Source of the DNA: Thiovibrio frasassiensis
GTDB lineage: Bacteria > Desulfobacterota > Desulfobulbia > Desulfobulbales > Desulfurivibrionaceae
Reading direction: 5' to 3'
Assembly: GCF_029607905.1 (NCBI RefSeq)
Contig: NZ_JAPHEH010000001.1
Coordinates: 2,013,530 to 2,077,529, forward strand
DNA: 64,000 nucleotides
Position numbers and translations under genes: made by a program
The notes under the pieces: generated by a model
The model's database searches: none
Seen by the model: only the letters and a program-made list of their open reading frames with translations
What the model was told of the DNA's origin: nothing
In this document: piece by piece, positions 52,948-61,759 of the stretch
How positions within the stretch are numbered: position 1 is the stretch's first letter
How the letters are laid out: the number at the start of each line of letters is the position of its first letter

Positions 52948-54705
52948 ATGAGCGAATACGACGCCACCCTTCCCGACCAGAAGGAGTTGGAAAAGGAAAT
53001 CGGGGAGTATCTCAGCAAGAAGTACGGGCAGAAGGTGAAGATCATCTCCAGCGGTCTGCTGCCCATGTCCCAGAGCGAGGAGAGCGACTCGGGTAAGCCC
53101 AGCAAGGCTGGGGCGGCGGATTTTCATTTCGATACCAATCCGGAAGAGCTCATTGCCTATCTCGACGAATATGTGGTGCGGCAGGATGAGGCCAAGGCCA
53201 TTCTTGCCACCAAGATCTGTACCCATTTCAACCGGATCAGCTACGCCCTGGCGAAACCGCGGCAGGCCAGGCGCAGCATGGGGCAGATCAAAAGCAATGT
53301 TCTGTTGATGGGGCCGACCGGGGTGGGCAAGACCTTTCTGATCAAGCTTATTGCCCGGCACCTTGGGGTGCCTTTTATCAAGGGCGACGCCACCAAGTTC
53401 AGTGAAACTGGGTATGTGGGCGGGGATGTGGAGGATCTGGTCCGCGATCTCGTTCGCGAGGCGGACGGGGATATTGATCGGGCTCAGTTCGGCATTATCT
53501 ATCTGGACGAGATCGACAAGATAGCCTCAAGCCCGTACAGAATCGGGGCCGATGTTTCCCGGACCGGGGTGCAGCGCGCGCTGCTCAAACCCATGGAGGA
53601 AACCGAGGTCGAGCTCAAGGTGCCCCACGATCCGGTCTCGCAGATCGAAGCCATCGAACAGTACCGGGCTACGGGCAAGCGCGAGCGGCAGGTGGTCAAT
53701 ACCAAAAATATTCTTTTTATCACGAGCGGCGCCTTTGCCGGGCTTGAAGATATCATTAAGAAGCGGGTACAGCAGCAATCCATGGGCTTTGAGAGCTCCG
53801 TCTCCTCGGTGAAAACCGGTGGGCGTTTTCTCAAACAGGTCAAGGCGGAGGATCTTGTCGAGTTCGGCTTTGAAAGTGAGTTTGTCGGGCGTCTGCCTGT
53901 TATCGCCGTGCTCGATGAACTGAGTGAAGATGATTTTTACGAGATTCTGGCGAATCCTAACAGCTCCATCGTGGTTGCCAAGAAACAGGATTTCCGGGTA
54001 TACGGGATCAGTCTGCAGTTTGAAGAGGAAGCACTGCATGAACTCGCCAGACTGGCCAAGCAGGAACGAACCGGAGCCCGGGGGCTGGTAAGCGTCATGG
54101 AAAAGGTTCTCCTCCATTACGAGAAAAAGCTCCCCTCCACCAGCATCCGCCATCTGGTGGTGGGTGTGGAAATGGTGCATTCTCCGGCCGCGGTACTGGA
54201 AAGGCTGCTGCGGGACGAGGGGGTGCAGGCGGAGCATCGTACCCGTTTTGAGGCGTTGCAGGCTGCGGAATTTGAGCGGTTGACCGCTTTTATTCTCAAG
54301 CGGATGGGGAGTTATCTCGAAGACCATCAGGTGCTGACCACGCCAACGCGACTGCAGCTCATGGCCAAGGAGAGTCAGGATCAGGATGTGGACCCCCGCG
54401 AGGTCTGTGACACCTTTATTCGTTTCGTTCAGGCCATCCATGATTCGGAGATGGAGATCAGCGAAAAATGCGGGGTCAAAGTGCTCTTCAGCGAAGAGGC
54501 GGTTGATCGGCTTTTGACCCGCGAACCGCGGACCCTTGAGGCCATTCAGGCCGCATGCGCCCAAATTCTGCAGGCCATGGAATATGGCCTGCGCCTCATG
54601 GGACAGAAAAAAGGGGTTGCGCAGGTGGTTGTACCCAAGGAAGGAGTCGATGCGCCGGAGCGGTATATCAATACCCTGGTGGGAGAAACCTTTAAAGTTG
54701 AATAG
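52948..54705 (+). CDS. Second, diverged ClpX-like AAA+ ATPase
   Basis: A 585-residue AAA+ protein related to ClpX. It lacks the N-terminal zinc domain; a short N-terminal region of about 65 residues takes its place. The core matches ClpX: AYLDEYVVRQDEAK, Walker A GPTGVGKTFLIKL, GYVGGDVEDLVRDL, Walker B IIYLDEIDKIAS, and sensor 2 GARGLVSVME. A loop with SMGFES stands where ClpX has its ClpP-docking loop. After about residue 415 comes an extra C-terminal domain of some 170 residues that I do not recognise. It follows the NtrX-like gene by 32 bases and precedes hemB. Whether it works with ClpP is unknown. Confidence 0.87.
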   Translation: MSEYDATLPDQKELEKEIGEYLSKKYGQKVKIISSGLLPMSQSEESDSGKPSKAGAADFHFDTNPEELIAYLDEYVVRQDEAKAILATKICTHFNRISYALAKPRQARRSMGQIKSNVLLMGPTGVGKTFLIKLIARHLGVPFIKGDATKFSETGYVGGDVEDLVRDLVREADGDIDRAQFGIIYLDEIDKIASSPYRIGADVSRTGVQRALLKPMEETEVELKVPHDPVSQIEAIEQYRATGKRERQVVNTKNILFITSGAFAGLEDIIKKRVQQQSMGFESSVSSVKTGGRFLKQVKAEDLVEFGFESEFVGRLPVIAVLDELSEDDFYEILANPNSSIVVAKKQDFRVYGISLQFEEEALHELARLAKQERTGARGLVSVMEKVLLHYEKKLPSTSIRHLVVGVEMVHSPAAVLERLLRDEGVQAEHRTRFEALQAAEFERLTAFILKRMGSYLEDHQVLTTPTRLQLMAKESQDQDVDPREVCDTFIRFVQAIHDSEMEISEKCGVKVLFSEEAVDRLLTREPRTLEAIQAACAQILQAMEYGLRLMGQKKGVAQVVVPKEGVDAPERYINTLVGETFKVE

Positions 54706-54752
54706 GAGCCGGGGGAAGATCTTCGCCGGCTGAACCAAGGAGAGCATAAACC

Positions 54753-55727
54753 ATGATTTTTCCTGAATACCGAGCCCGCAGGCTCAGACAGAACGAAACC
54801 TTTCGGGCGCTTGTCCGTGAGACCACTATATCTCCGGCCAATCTGGTCTATCCGCTTTTTGTCATGCCCGGCAAGGGTATTCGCGAAGAAGTATCCTCCA
54901 TGCCGGGGGTGTTTCGGATATCCGTTGATCAGTTGGCCAAGGAAGCCAAAGAGTGCATGGGGTTGGGGGTGAACTCGGTTCTTCTCTTCGGTCTGCCGGA
55001 GAAGAAGGATTCGAAAGGTTCAGGCGCGCACGCCAAGGACGGCATCATCCAGCGGGCCATCAGGGAGCTGAAAAACACGGCGCCTGCGCTTACGGTCTGT
55101 ACGGATGTGTGTCTGTGCGAATACACCAGCCATGGCCATTGCGGGATCATTATTGATAAGGTGGTGGATAATGACTCTACTCTTGAGGTGTTGGCCAGGA
55201 TTGCGCTCTCCCACGCTCAGGCCGGGGCCGACATGGTGGCGCCTTCGGACATGATGGATGGTCGGGTTGCCGAGATCAGGGGTATTCTTGATGAGAACAA
55301 TTTTCACATGCTGCCGATCATGTCCTATGCCGTAAAATATGCCTCCGCATTTTACGGACCCTTCAGGGATGCGGCTGAATGCGCTCCCCAGCATGGCGAC
55401 CGCAAGAGCTATCAGATGGACCCGGCAAATGTGCGGGAGGCCCTGCGGGAGGCAACTCTGGATGTGGAAGAGGGGGCGGATATCCTGATGGTTAAGCCGG
55501 CCATGGCATATCTGGACATCATCAGCCGGTTGCGTGATGAATTCGACCTGCCCATCGCCGCCTATCAAGTGAGCGGCGAGTATGCCATGATCAAGGCGGC
55601 CGCGGCCAATGGCTGGCTCGATGGGGAAAAGGTTATGCATGAAAGCCTGCTCAGCATCAGGCGGGCAGGCGCGGATATCATCATCACCTACTTTGCCAAG
55701 GAGATGGCTCGATTGCTCAACGGATAG
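54753..55727 (+). CDS. hemB: Delta-aminolevulinic acid dehydratase (porphobilinogen synthase)
   Basis: A 324-residue enzyme joining two aminolevulinates into porphobilinogen for haem, siroheme and cobalamin. The N-terminus [19 protein letters not shown], the zinc-site cysteines [16 protein letters not shown], the [15 protein letters not shown] lysine region and the second catalytic lysine in [13 protein letters not shown] are all present. The zinc-type cysteines are intact. AAGGAGAG precedes the start. Confidence 0.96.
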   Translation: MIFPEYRARRLRQNETFRALVRETTISPANLVYPLFVMPGKGIREEVSSMPGVFRISVDQLAKEAKECMGLGVNSVLLFGLPEKKDSKGSGAHAKDGIIQRAIRELKNTAPALTVCTDVCLCEYTSHGHCGIIIDKVVDNDSTLEVLARIALSHAQAGADMVAPSDMMDGRVAEIRGILDENNFHMLPIMSYAVKYASAFYGPFRDAAECAPQHGDRKSYQMDPANVREALREATLDVEEGADILMVKPAMAYLDIISRLRDEFDLPIAAYQVSGEYAMIKAAAANGWLDGEKVMHESLLSIRRAGADIIITYFAKEMARLLNG

Positions 55728-55758
55728 GCCAGGGGGGCTAGAGATGTTTTTTCTGGAG

Positions 55759-55773
55759 CATGCCGGGGTGCAT
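55759..55773 (+). repeat. 15-bp inverted repeat, copy 1 (comEA 3' side)
   Basis: CATGCCGGGGTGCAT here is the exact reverse complement of 56085-56099. The two copies bracket comEA, 18 bases from its stop codon and 35 bases from its start codon. Confidence 0.85.
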
Positions 55774-55791
55774 TGACTCTCGTTCTGTCCC

Positions 55792-56049
55792 TTACTTTGT
55801 TACCGTAATCTCGCTGCCAAGTTTTTCCACGATCTTGGGGCCGATACCTTTCACCTTGGCCAGTTCTTTTGTTGATTTGAACTGGCCATTTTTTTGTCGG
55901 TACTGGACAATGGCTTGCGCCTTGGCCGGGCCAATGCCCTGCAGGTTGGTGAGTTCCTGAGGGGTTGCTTTGTTGATATCCACGGCGCCAAAAGCGACCG
56001 TTGCCCAGCATAAACATCCGCACAGCGTTGAAAGAAAAATTTTCAGCAT
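55792..56049 (-). CDS. comEA: ComEA-type helix-hairpin-helix DNA-binding protein
   Basis: An 85-residue exported protein with a signal peptide (1-20) and one tandem helix-hairpin-helix domain: DINKATPQELTNLQGIGPAKAQAIVQY and KSTKELAKVKGIGPKIVEKL. Such periplasmic proteins bind double-stranded DNA and take part in natural uptake, though in many non-competent bacteria their role is unclear. GGAGGAAACC lies directly before the start. No other competence genes are in the window. The gene is bracketed by a 15-bp inverted repeat. Confidence 0.88.
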   Translation of the reverse strand: MLKIFLSTLCGCLCWATVAFGAVDINKATPQELTNLQGIGPAKAQAIVQYRQKNGQFKSTKELAKVKGIGPKIVEKLGSEITVTK

Positions 56050-56084
56050 GGGTTTCCTCCTGAAAGAATAATGCAGAGTGCACC

Positions 56085-56099
56085 ATGCACCCCGGCATG
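56085..56099 (-). repeat. 15-bp inverted repeat, copy 2 (comEA 5' side)
   Basis: ATGCACCCCGGCATG, the reverse complement of 55759-55773. It is itself partly self-complementary (CATGC/GCATG). Confidence 0.85.
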
Positions 56100-56129
56100 G
56101 TTCTGTTGTCCGCGAAGAAGACAGTTGTC

Positions 56130-56173
56130 GCCTAACACACGGATGCCTTATTGATGGTATCTGGATGTTAGGC
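56130..56173. other. Hairpin with integron attC-like boxes
   Basis: GCCTAAC (56130-56136) and GTTAGGC (56167-56173) fit the RYYYAAC and GTTRRRY boxes of attC sites and extend to a 9-bp perfect stem. A second inner pair (GATGCC with GGTATC) is separated from the outer pair by spacers, giving the two-box layout of attC. At 44 bases it is shorter than usual attC sites and no integrase gene is seen, so this may be coincidence. Confidence 0.35.
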
Positions 56174-56260
56174 GGATGTCAAGGGGGGGAGTACGGAAAA
56201 GCGTATTCCGTGGAAGAGGGCGGAATCCGCTTTTGCCCTCACTGGCAGCCCGGGGAAGGA

Positions 56261-57022
56261 TTACTTGGTTGCGGGGGGGGTGATATTCAGGGGTGCGAGA
56301 GGAGTAAGCAGGTAGTCGGTTCGCACATTGCCAAGGCTTGCGAAGATGGTGGCTTTGAGGGCGGGGTCCTTTTCATAGAGGGGGGTGAGCCAAGTCCGGA
56401 TCGTTTCCCTGCGCGAGTCCGCGGCAAGAGGACAGGGGTTGGTCACAGGGGTTATGCCCAAGCTTTGTCCAAGTTCGACGATTTGTTTTTTTCCCACCAT
56501 GGCCAAGGGACGGATCAGGGCCAGCTTGCCAGCAAACAGCTCCTGCTTTGGCGCCATGGCACTGAGATTGCCGCCGTAAAACAGATTGAGGAAAAACGTC
56601 TCGATGATGTCCTCCTGATGGTGACCGAAGGCGAGTTTGTTGCAGTGATGTTCATCCGCCAGCGAGAAAAGCCGGCTGCGGCGTTGGCGGGCGCAATGAT
56701 AGCAGCCGCTTTTGCCATTTTCGGCAAGGAGCGCCTTGTGCCCGAATTCGGTCCGCTCAAGCAGCATGGGCAGGTCGATGCGGCGGAGTTGTTCCTTGAC
56801 CAGATCGTATTCCACGCCGCCGAAGCCCATGTCGAGATGGACCGCCAGAAGCTCATAGCGGATCGGGGCCTTGTGACGCCATTCCTTCAACAGCCAGGCA
56901 AGGACCAGACTGTCGATACCGCCGGAAACCGCAATCATCACCCTGTCGCCATCGGCCAGCATCTGGTAGAGATGCATGGCCCGGCCAACAAGGTGATTGA
57001 ATTGCTTGGGGAGGGCGAACAC
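56261..57022 (-). CDS. ttcA: TtcA-like PP-loop tRNA thiolation protein
   Basis: A 253-residue adenylating sulfurtransferase of the TtcA/TtuA superfamily, which makes 2-thiocytidine in tRNA in the best-known case. The ATP loop is AVSGGIDSLVLAWLL (about residue 33), with the cysteine pair CYHCARQRR, a FGHHQEDIIETFFLNLFYGG segment and NPCPLAADSRR, which together can hold a [4Fe-4S] cluster. The start is set at a GTG (57022) just after the upstream lipoprotein gene, as the KQFNHLVGRA segment matches the family start. No good ribosome site is seen. Confidence 0.85.
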   Translation of the reverse strand: MFALPKQFNHLVGRAMHLYQMLADGDRVMIAVSGGIDSLVLAWLLKEWRHKAPIRYELLAVHLDMGFGGVEYDLVKEQLRRIDLPMLLERTEFGHKALLAENGKSGCYHCARQRRSRLFSLADEHHCNKLAFGHHQEDIIETFFLNLFYGGNLSAMAPKQELFAGKLALIRPLAMVGKKQIVELGQSLGITPVTNPCPLAADSRRETIRTWLTPLYEKDPALKATIFASLGNVRTDYLLTPLAPLNITPPATK

Positions 57023-57030
57023 GGGCAGGA

Positions 57031-57666
57031 TTATTTTTTCAGATAGGGGCAGTCGGCAATTTTTTGTTTGAAGCCTTCTCGGGCAAGTTGCTCGGCACTG
57101 AGCCATTTTACGCCGCGCTTTGCCTTTTTGAAAAACTGGAACATGTCGGCAAGCAGGGGTTGCTGGGTCTCGTCGAACGCACCGGAACATAAGGTTTTTC
57201 CGGTTTCTGCCTGGATGAGTTTGTAGGTAAAGGAGACAGAGGCCGGGCTGACAATGGAATATTCAGACCCTTCCCGCTCGGTAAAGCGTTGCAGGGTGCA
57301 GAGAAGGACCGCATCAGCAACCTTGGTCTTGCAGATGGTAACGACCGCACTCGTTCGGCAACGGGCCATGTCCTTTTCAAGGGCATCGCGTTGTCCCGGC
57401 GTGAGGAGGGCGATATCTTCGCGGTTAGAGAAATATTCCGCCAGCATTGTGTCTAGGAGTATCTGTCCTTTTTCAAGTTGTTGCATCTCTTTGGCCGGAC
57501 GATTGCTCTGGCCATCCATGCTGATTTCCACAGGAAGCACAACGATTGTTTTAATTGGCGCCAATTCCTCGGCCTGGATCTGAACGGTTTTTTGTGCGCA
57601 GCCGGAAAGCAGGGTGAGTACGGTCAGGCTTGCCAGAAAAACGGTATACGGTTTGCAGAGTGTCAC
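57031..57666 (-). CDS. Lipoprotein of unknown function
   Basis: A 211-residue putative outer-membrane-associated lipoprotein. The signal (about 1-25) ends in the lipobox LLSGC. The body begins with an IKTIVVLPVEISMDG strand typical of TolB-like or CsgG-like lipoprotein domains, then YFSNREDIALLTPGQRDALEK and a DAVLLCTLQRFTEREGSEY segment. The start GTG at 57666 has GGAGAAACC upstream. It sits between hisB and the TtcA-like gene on the reverse strand. No specific function can be given. Confidence 0.78.
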   Translation of the reverse strand: MTLCKPYTVFLASLTVLTLLSGCAQKTVQIQAEELAPIKTIVVLPVEISMDGQSNRPAKEMQQLEKGQILLDTMLAEYFSNREDIALLTPGQRDALEKDMARCRTSAVVTICKTKVADAVLLCTLQRFTEREGSEYSIVSPASVSFTYKLIQAETGKTLCSGAFDETQQPLLADMFQFFKKAKRGVKWLSAEQLAREGFKQKIADCPYLKK

Positions 57667-57688
57667 GATGGTTTCTCCAGTGTAAAAA

Positions 57689-58288
57689 TTATAAGGAGCC
57701 CTTGGATGAGACGGGGCCTTGGGCGCGGGGATCAATAGTCGTTGCCTCGTCAAGGGCCCGGCCCAGAGCCTTAAAGATTGCTTCGAGAATATGATGGGTA
57801 TTTTCGCCATGGGCCATTTCCACATGCAGGGTCAGCCCGCCATGCAATGAAAAGGCGCGGAGAAACTCTTTGGCCAGCTGGGTGTCAAAGTCGCCGACCT
57901 TCTGTTCAAGATAGGGCACGCCATAATGAAGATGCGGCCTATTGGAGCAATCCAGGGTCACCCGGACCAGGGTTTCATCCATGGGTAGGGCACTGAAGCC
58001 GTAACGTTTGATCCCGGAAAAATCCCGCAATGCTTTTTTCAGGGCCTGTCCCAAGCAGATCCCGAGATCTTCCACAGTGTGATGTGCGTCAACCTCGGTG
58101 TCGCCGGTGGCTTGGATGGTAAGATCAAAAAAACCATGGACGGTAAAAAGGGTGAGCATGTGATCCATGAAAGGCACTCCCGAGTTGCACTGGGCTTGGC
58201 CTGTGCCGTCAAGGGCGAAAGAAAGGACTATGTCGGTTTCTTTGGTTTTGCGTTGCACTTCGCTTTGCCGGGCTCTCTGTGCTGCCAT
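57689..58288 (-). CDS. hisB: Imidazoleglycerol-phosphate dehydratase
   Basis: A 199-residue manganese enzyme of histidine synthesis. The family repeats GVPFMDHMLTLFTVHGFFDL, DAHHTVEDLGICLGQAL, HGGLTLHVEMAHGENTHHILEAIFKALGRAL are intact, with the metal-binding histidine clusters. It is a single-domain protein, without the phosphatase fused in enteric HisB. No other his genes are close by, apart from the PHP phosphoesterase 25 kb away. About 295 bases separate it from tRNA-Gly. That stretch holds only the tRNA promoter. Confidence 0.94.
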   Translation of the reverse strand: MAAQRARQSEVQRKTKETDIVLSFALDGTGQAQCNSGVPFMDHMLTLFTVHGFFDLTIQATGDTEVDAHHTVEDLGICLGQALKKALRDFSGIKRYGFSALPMDETLVRVTLDCSNRPHLHYGVPYLEQKVGDFDTQLAKEFLRAFSLHGGLTLHVEMAHGENTHHILEAIFKALGRALDEATTIDPRAQGPVSSKGSL

Positions 58289-58526
58289 GGGGTCGCTCCT
58301 GCAAGTATCCGGCTGTTTGCACTGAAGCCGGGAACGTCAGTTAAAGAAAAGATAAGTAAAAAAAGAAGAATGATAGTATATACCAAGATGAAGCTGCTTC
58401 CGGCAATAGGAATCCCCATCTTTCTCAGGGAAAAGATTGTAATAACAAAATATTATCGATCTTTCCGGGGCTAGGGGGAGATGGTGCTGCAATGGATATA
58501 TTTATCCCGGGCGTTCAGGTTTTTTG

Positions 58527-58555
58527 TTGACAACCTCTTCCCGCATTGTTATACA
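58527..58555 (+). promoter_or_regulatory. Promoter of tRNA-Gly
   Basis: TTGACA (58527-58532) and TATACA (58550-58555) are spaced by 17 bases, 29 bases before the tRNA. Confidence 0.75.
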
Positions 58556-58584
58556 TCTTGCGTTTTTCACAGTGTAAACAATGA

Positions 58585-58659
<75 letters not shown>

Positions 58660-58792
58660 CATTTTGATTGAGGCTCCTTTTTTGTGGGCCTATTTGCATT
58701 GACCGACAGCCCGTCCTGCATTTTTTCATGGCAGAGCGGGCCATTTTGACTTATATTGTTGTATTCTTTTATGGTTTTGCGAGGGCTTTGAA

Positions 58793-59221
58793 ATGAAGAC
58801 TTATTTGACCCCGGTCAAAGATATTGAGCGTAAGTGGTTGATCGTTGATGCTCAAGATAAGGTACTTGGACGTCTTGCTTCCGAGATTGCGACGCGTTTG
58901 CGCGGCAAGCACAAGGCAAATTACTGCACCTTTCAAGATGTCGGTGATTTTGTCATCGTAGTCAATGCGGACAAGGTCCGTCTGACCGGAAAGAAGTGGG
59001 ATGACAAGATCTATCGTCATCACTCCGGTTTTATGGGTGGTTTGAAGGAAAAGACCGCCAAGGTCCTTCTGGAGCAAAAGCCGGAAGAACTCTTGCGCAA
59101 GGCTGTTCGTGGCATGTTGCCCAAAAACACCTTGGGGCGGCATCAATTGAAGAAATTAAAGGTATATGCCGGAACGGAGCATCCCCATACCGCCCAGCAG
59201 CCTGAGTCTCTGGAATTATAA
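58793..59221 (+). CDS. rplM: 50S ribosomal protein L13
   Basis: A 142-residue L13. It shows [69 protein letters not shown] in pieces along its length, and ends with [23 protein letters not shown]. It is followed by rpsI, the universal pairing of these two ribosomal protein genes. Confidence 0.97.
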   Translation: MKTYLTPVKDIERKWLIVDAQDKVLGRLASEIATRLRGKHKANYCTFQDVGDFVIVVNADKVRLTGKKWDDKIYRHHSGFMGGLKEKTAKVLLEQKPEELLRKAVRGMLPKNTLGRHQLKKLKVYAGTEHPHTAQQPESLEL

Positions 59222-59314
59222 AGCTGAGTTGAGCAGCTTGCCTGCTTAAACGAAACTTATGCCCTCTGGGTATAAAATCCTGCACTGTATACAACAGGAT
59301 ATTGGAGCTTGAAC

Positions 59315-59710
59315 ATGGCAGATAATAGTTTTTACGCGACCGGAAAAAGAAAGACCGCTGTGGCCAGGGTATGGTTGAGACCGGGTTCCGGTAAAGTCCA
59401 AGTCAACAAGATGACTGTGGAAGATTATTTCGGCGGTGGTTTTGACTACATGCAGAAAATTTCCAAGCCTTTGGCTTTGACCGACACCGCAGCAAAATTT
59501 GATATTCTCGCCACCTTGACCGGCGGCGGCAAGATCGCCCAGACCGAGGCCTTGCGCCATGGTATCTCCCGGGCTCTGCTGATTGTTGATCCCGAGCATC
59601 GTGCACCCTTGAAAAAAGCAGGCTTTCTGACCCGCGATCAGCGCGCGAAAGAGCGGAAAAAATACGGTCAGAAGGGGGCCAGGGCGAGGTTCCAGTTCTC
59701 CAAGCGTTAA
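59315..59710 (+). CDS. rpsI: 30S ribosomal protein S9
   Basis: A 131-residue S9. [20 protein letters not shown] opens it, [20 protein letters not shown] is central, and the basic tail ends RARFQFSKR, which reaches into the ribosomal P site. The start at 59315 has GGAG six to seven bases upstream; an upstream TTG is not used. A strong terminator follows. Confidence 0.97.
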   Translation: MADNSFYATGKRKTAVARVWLRPGSGKVQVNKMTVEDYFGGGFDYMQKISKPLALTDTAAKFDILATLTGGGKIAQTEALRHGISRALLIVDPEHRAPLKKAGFLTRDQRAKERKKYGQKGARARFQFSKR

Positions 59711-59760
59711 TCGTTGTCTGGTATTGGATTTTCAATATCACCGACACTATTGTGTATCTC

Positions 59761-59801
59761 ATCAGGGGAAGGCGCTCATCGCTCTTCCCCTGATTTTTTT
59801 T
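59761..59801 (+). terminator. Intrinsic terminator after rpsI
   Basis: An 11-bp perfect stem (ATCAGGGGAAG at 59761-59771, CTTCCCCTGAT at 59784-59794) is followed by a run of eight T residues. Confidence 0.93.
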
Positions 59802-59848
59802 GGCCTGTGTCAGGCCTCTTTTAGGTTCGAGACTGAGTGGAGAAGAAG

Positions 59849-60880
59849 ATGCTAAAAGTCGGCATTGTCGGTGCATCCGGCTATACCGGGGCGGAACTTG
59901 CCCGGATACTGTGCAATCATCCCGAGGTGGAGCTGACGGTGGCGACCTCCCGGCAATACGCGGGAAAACCCCTTTCCCATGTGTTTCCCAGCCTGCAGGG
60001 ACGGGTGGACATTCTCTGTGAAGATCTCCAGGTTGAGGCGCTTGTCGACCGGGCGGATTTTTTCTTTACCGCAGTACCCCATCAGACCGCCATGGATATC
60101 GTGCCGCAGTTGATAGCCGCAGGGAAAAAAGTTGTCGATCTCTCCGCTGATTTTCGCATCCATGACGCGCAGGTCTATGAGCAGTGGTATCAGGCCCACA
60201 GTGCCAAGGATCTGCTTGCTAGCGCGGTGTATGGCCTGCCAGAACTGCATCGGGACGCGATTTGCAAATCGCAGCTGGTTGCCAACCCCGGCTGTTACCC
60301 AACCAGCGTTATTCTGGGGCTGGCCCCGTTGCTCAAGTCCGGGCTTGTTGATCCTGAAACCATTATTATCGACTCTAAATCCGGGGTTTCCGGGGCAGGC
60401 CGGGCGGCGCAAACAGGGGCGCTCTTCTGCGAGGTGGCCGATGGCTTCAAGGCGTACAAGGTGGGCGAGCATCGCCATACCCCGGAGATCGAGCAGGAGT
60501 TGGGCGGATTGTGCGGTAAGCCGGTGACGGTATCCTTTACCCCCCATCTGGTGCCGATGTCGCGGGGCATTCTCAGCACGATCTACGCCAAGGCGGTCAA
60601 GCCGCTTTCCGGGTTGAGCGAGTTGTATCAGGATTATTACCGGGACGAGGAATTTGTCCGCGTCTGTCCAACTGGTCAGTATCCGGCGACCCAGTACATT
60701 AGGGGCAGCAACTATTGTGATATCGGGACCAAGTTTGATCCGCGCACCGGCAGGGTGATCATCCTCTCCGCCATTGATAACGTGGTCAAGGGTGCCTCCG
60801 GCCAAGCTGTGCAGAACATGAACCTCATGTGCGGCTTTCCGGAAAATACCGGGCTGAGAATTGTGCCCCTTTTTCCATAA
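59849..60880 (+). CDS. argC: N-acetyl-gamma-glutamyl-phosphate reductase
   Basis: A 343-residue NADPH enzyme of arginine synthesis. The nucleotide loop [17 protein letters not shown] opens the protein, VDLSADFRI follows, the active-site cysteine lies in [11 protein letters not shown] (about residue 150), and [13 protein letters not shown] and [16 protein letters not shown] are conserved. The start at 59849 has GGAGAAGAAG just upstream. truA follows four bases after the stop. Confidence 0.95.
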   Translation: MLKVGIVGASGYTGAELARILCNHPEVELTVATSRQYAGKPLSHVFPSLQGRVDILCEDLQVEALVDRADFFFTAVPHQTAMDIVPQLIAAGKKVVDLSADFRIHDAQVYEQWYQAHSAKDLLASAVYGLPELHRDAICKSQLVANPGCYPTSVILGLAPLLKSGLVDPETIIIDSKSGVSGAGRAAQTGALFCEVADGFKAYKVGEHRHTPEIEQELGGLCGKPVTVSFTPHLVPMSRGILSTIYAKAVKPLSGLSELYQDYYRDEEFVRVCPTGQYPATQYIRGSNYCDIGTKFDPRTGRVIILSAIDNVVKGASGQAVQNMNLMCGFPENTGLRIVPLFP

Positions 60881-60884
60881 CGCA

Positions 60885-61646
60885 GTGCGAAACATCAAGC
60901 TTGTCCTTGCCTATGACGGGACCGGCTATGCCGGCTGGCAGAGACAGTCGGGTCAGCCCTCCATCCAGCAAACCCTGGAAGAAGCTATTGTCCGTTTGAC
61001 CCAGGGTCCGGTACTGCTCCACGGGGCTGGGCGTACCGATGCCGGGGTGCATGCTGAGGGGATGGTGGCCAATTTTCAGACAGAGGCGTCTATCCCTCTC
61101 CTTGGCTTGGTGAAGGGGTTGAACAGCATGCTGCCCGAGGCAATTCGGGTGCTGAGCGCTGAAAAGGTTGCCAATGATTTTCATGCGCGCTATAACGCCA
61201 CGGGCAAGGTGTATACATACACCTTTATGGCCACGGAGATCATGCCGCCGTGCTTGCGGCTCTATGCCGCTCAGGTTCGCGACCCTTTTGCCTGCGATGC
61301 CGTTCGTCTCTGTCTGCCGATGCTGGTCGGCACCCATGATTTTAGCAGCTTTGAGGCTGTCGGCTCTCGCGATCTCTCTCGCGCCGGTTGCAGAGGTGCG
61401 GTACGGACCATCTTTGCCGCTTCTTTGGCTGAGCAGGAAGAAGCCATGCCGGTCTGTCGACTGATTATCTCCGGGGATGGCTTTTTGCGGCACATGGTGC
61501 GCAACATTGTCGGCACCCTCTTTGCTGTGGGGCGTGGGCGGTTAACCCCCCTTGATTTTCAAGAGATTGTTGCGGCCCGCGATCGAAGCCTGGCCGGTCC
61601 AACAGCGCCAGCCAAGGGATTGACCTTGAAGAGGGTTTTGTACTAA
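60885..61646 (+). CDS. truA: tRNA pseudouridine(38-40) synthase
   Basis: A 253-residue pseudouridine synthase acting on the tRNA anticodon arm. The catalytic aspartate is in GAGRTDAGVHAEG, and AYDGTGYAGWQRQ and FLRHMVRNIVGTLFAVGRG are family marks. The start is GTG at 60885. Its last codons overlap the start of a dispersed repeat at 61643. Confidence 0.94.
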   Translation: MRNIKLVLAYDGTGYAGWQRQSGQPSIQQTLEEAIVRLTQGPVLLHGAGRTDAGVHAEGMVANFQTEASIPLLGLVKGLNSMLPEAIRVLSAEKVANDFHARYNATGKVYTYTFMATEIMPPCLRLYAAQVRDPFACDAVRLCLPMLVGTHDFSSFEAVGSRDLSRAGCRGAVRTIFAASLAEQEEAMPVCRLIISGDGFLRHMVRNIVGTLFAVGRGRLTPLDFQEIVAARDRSLAGPTAPAKGLTLKRVLY

Positions 61647-61696
61647 GGCCGTGTTGTTTTGCCAAGTAACTTGCTTATGTTGTAACGGCTCCTAAG
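61643..61696. repeat. Dispersed repeat, short copy after truA
   Basis: A 54-base element beginning CTAAGGCCGT and ending GTAACGGCTCCTAAG. In reverse orientation its ends match those of the element at 19430-19537 (CTTAGGAGCCGTTAC and CGGCCTTAG). The truA stop codon lies inside its first bases. Confidence 0.65.
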
Positions 61697-61759
61697 TTTT
61701 GTTGGCTTCGTGGGGTGACTGCCGGAGCCTTTTTTCAAACGCCATGACAAGGAACGAAA

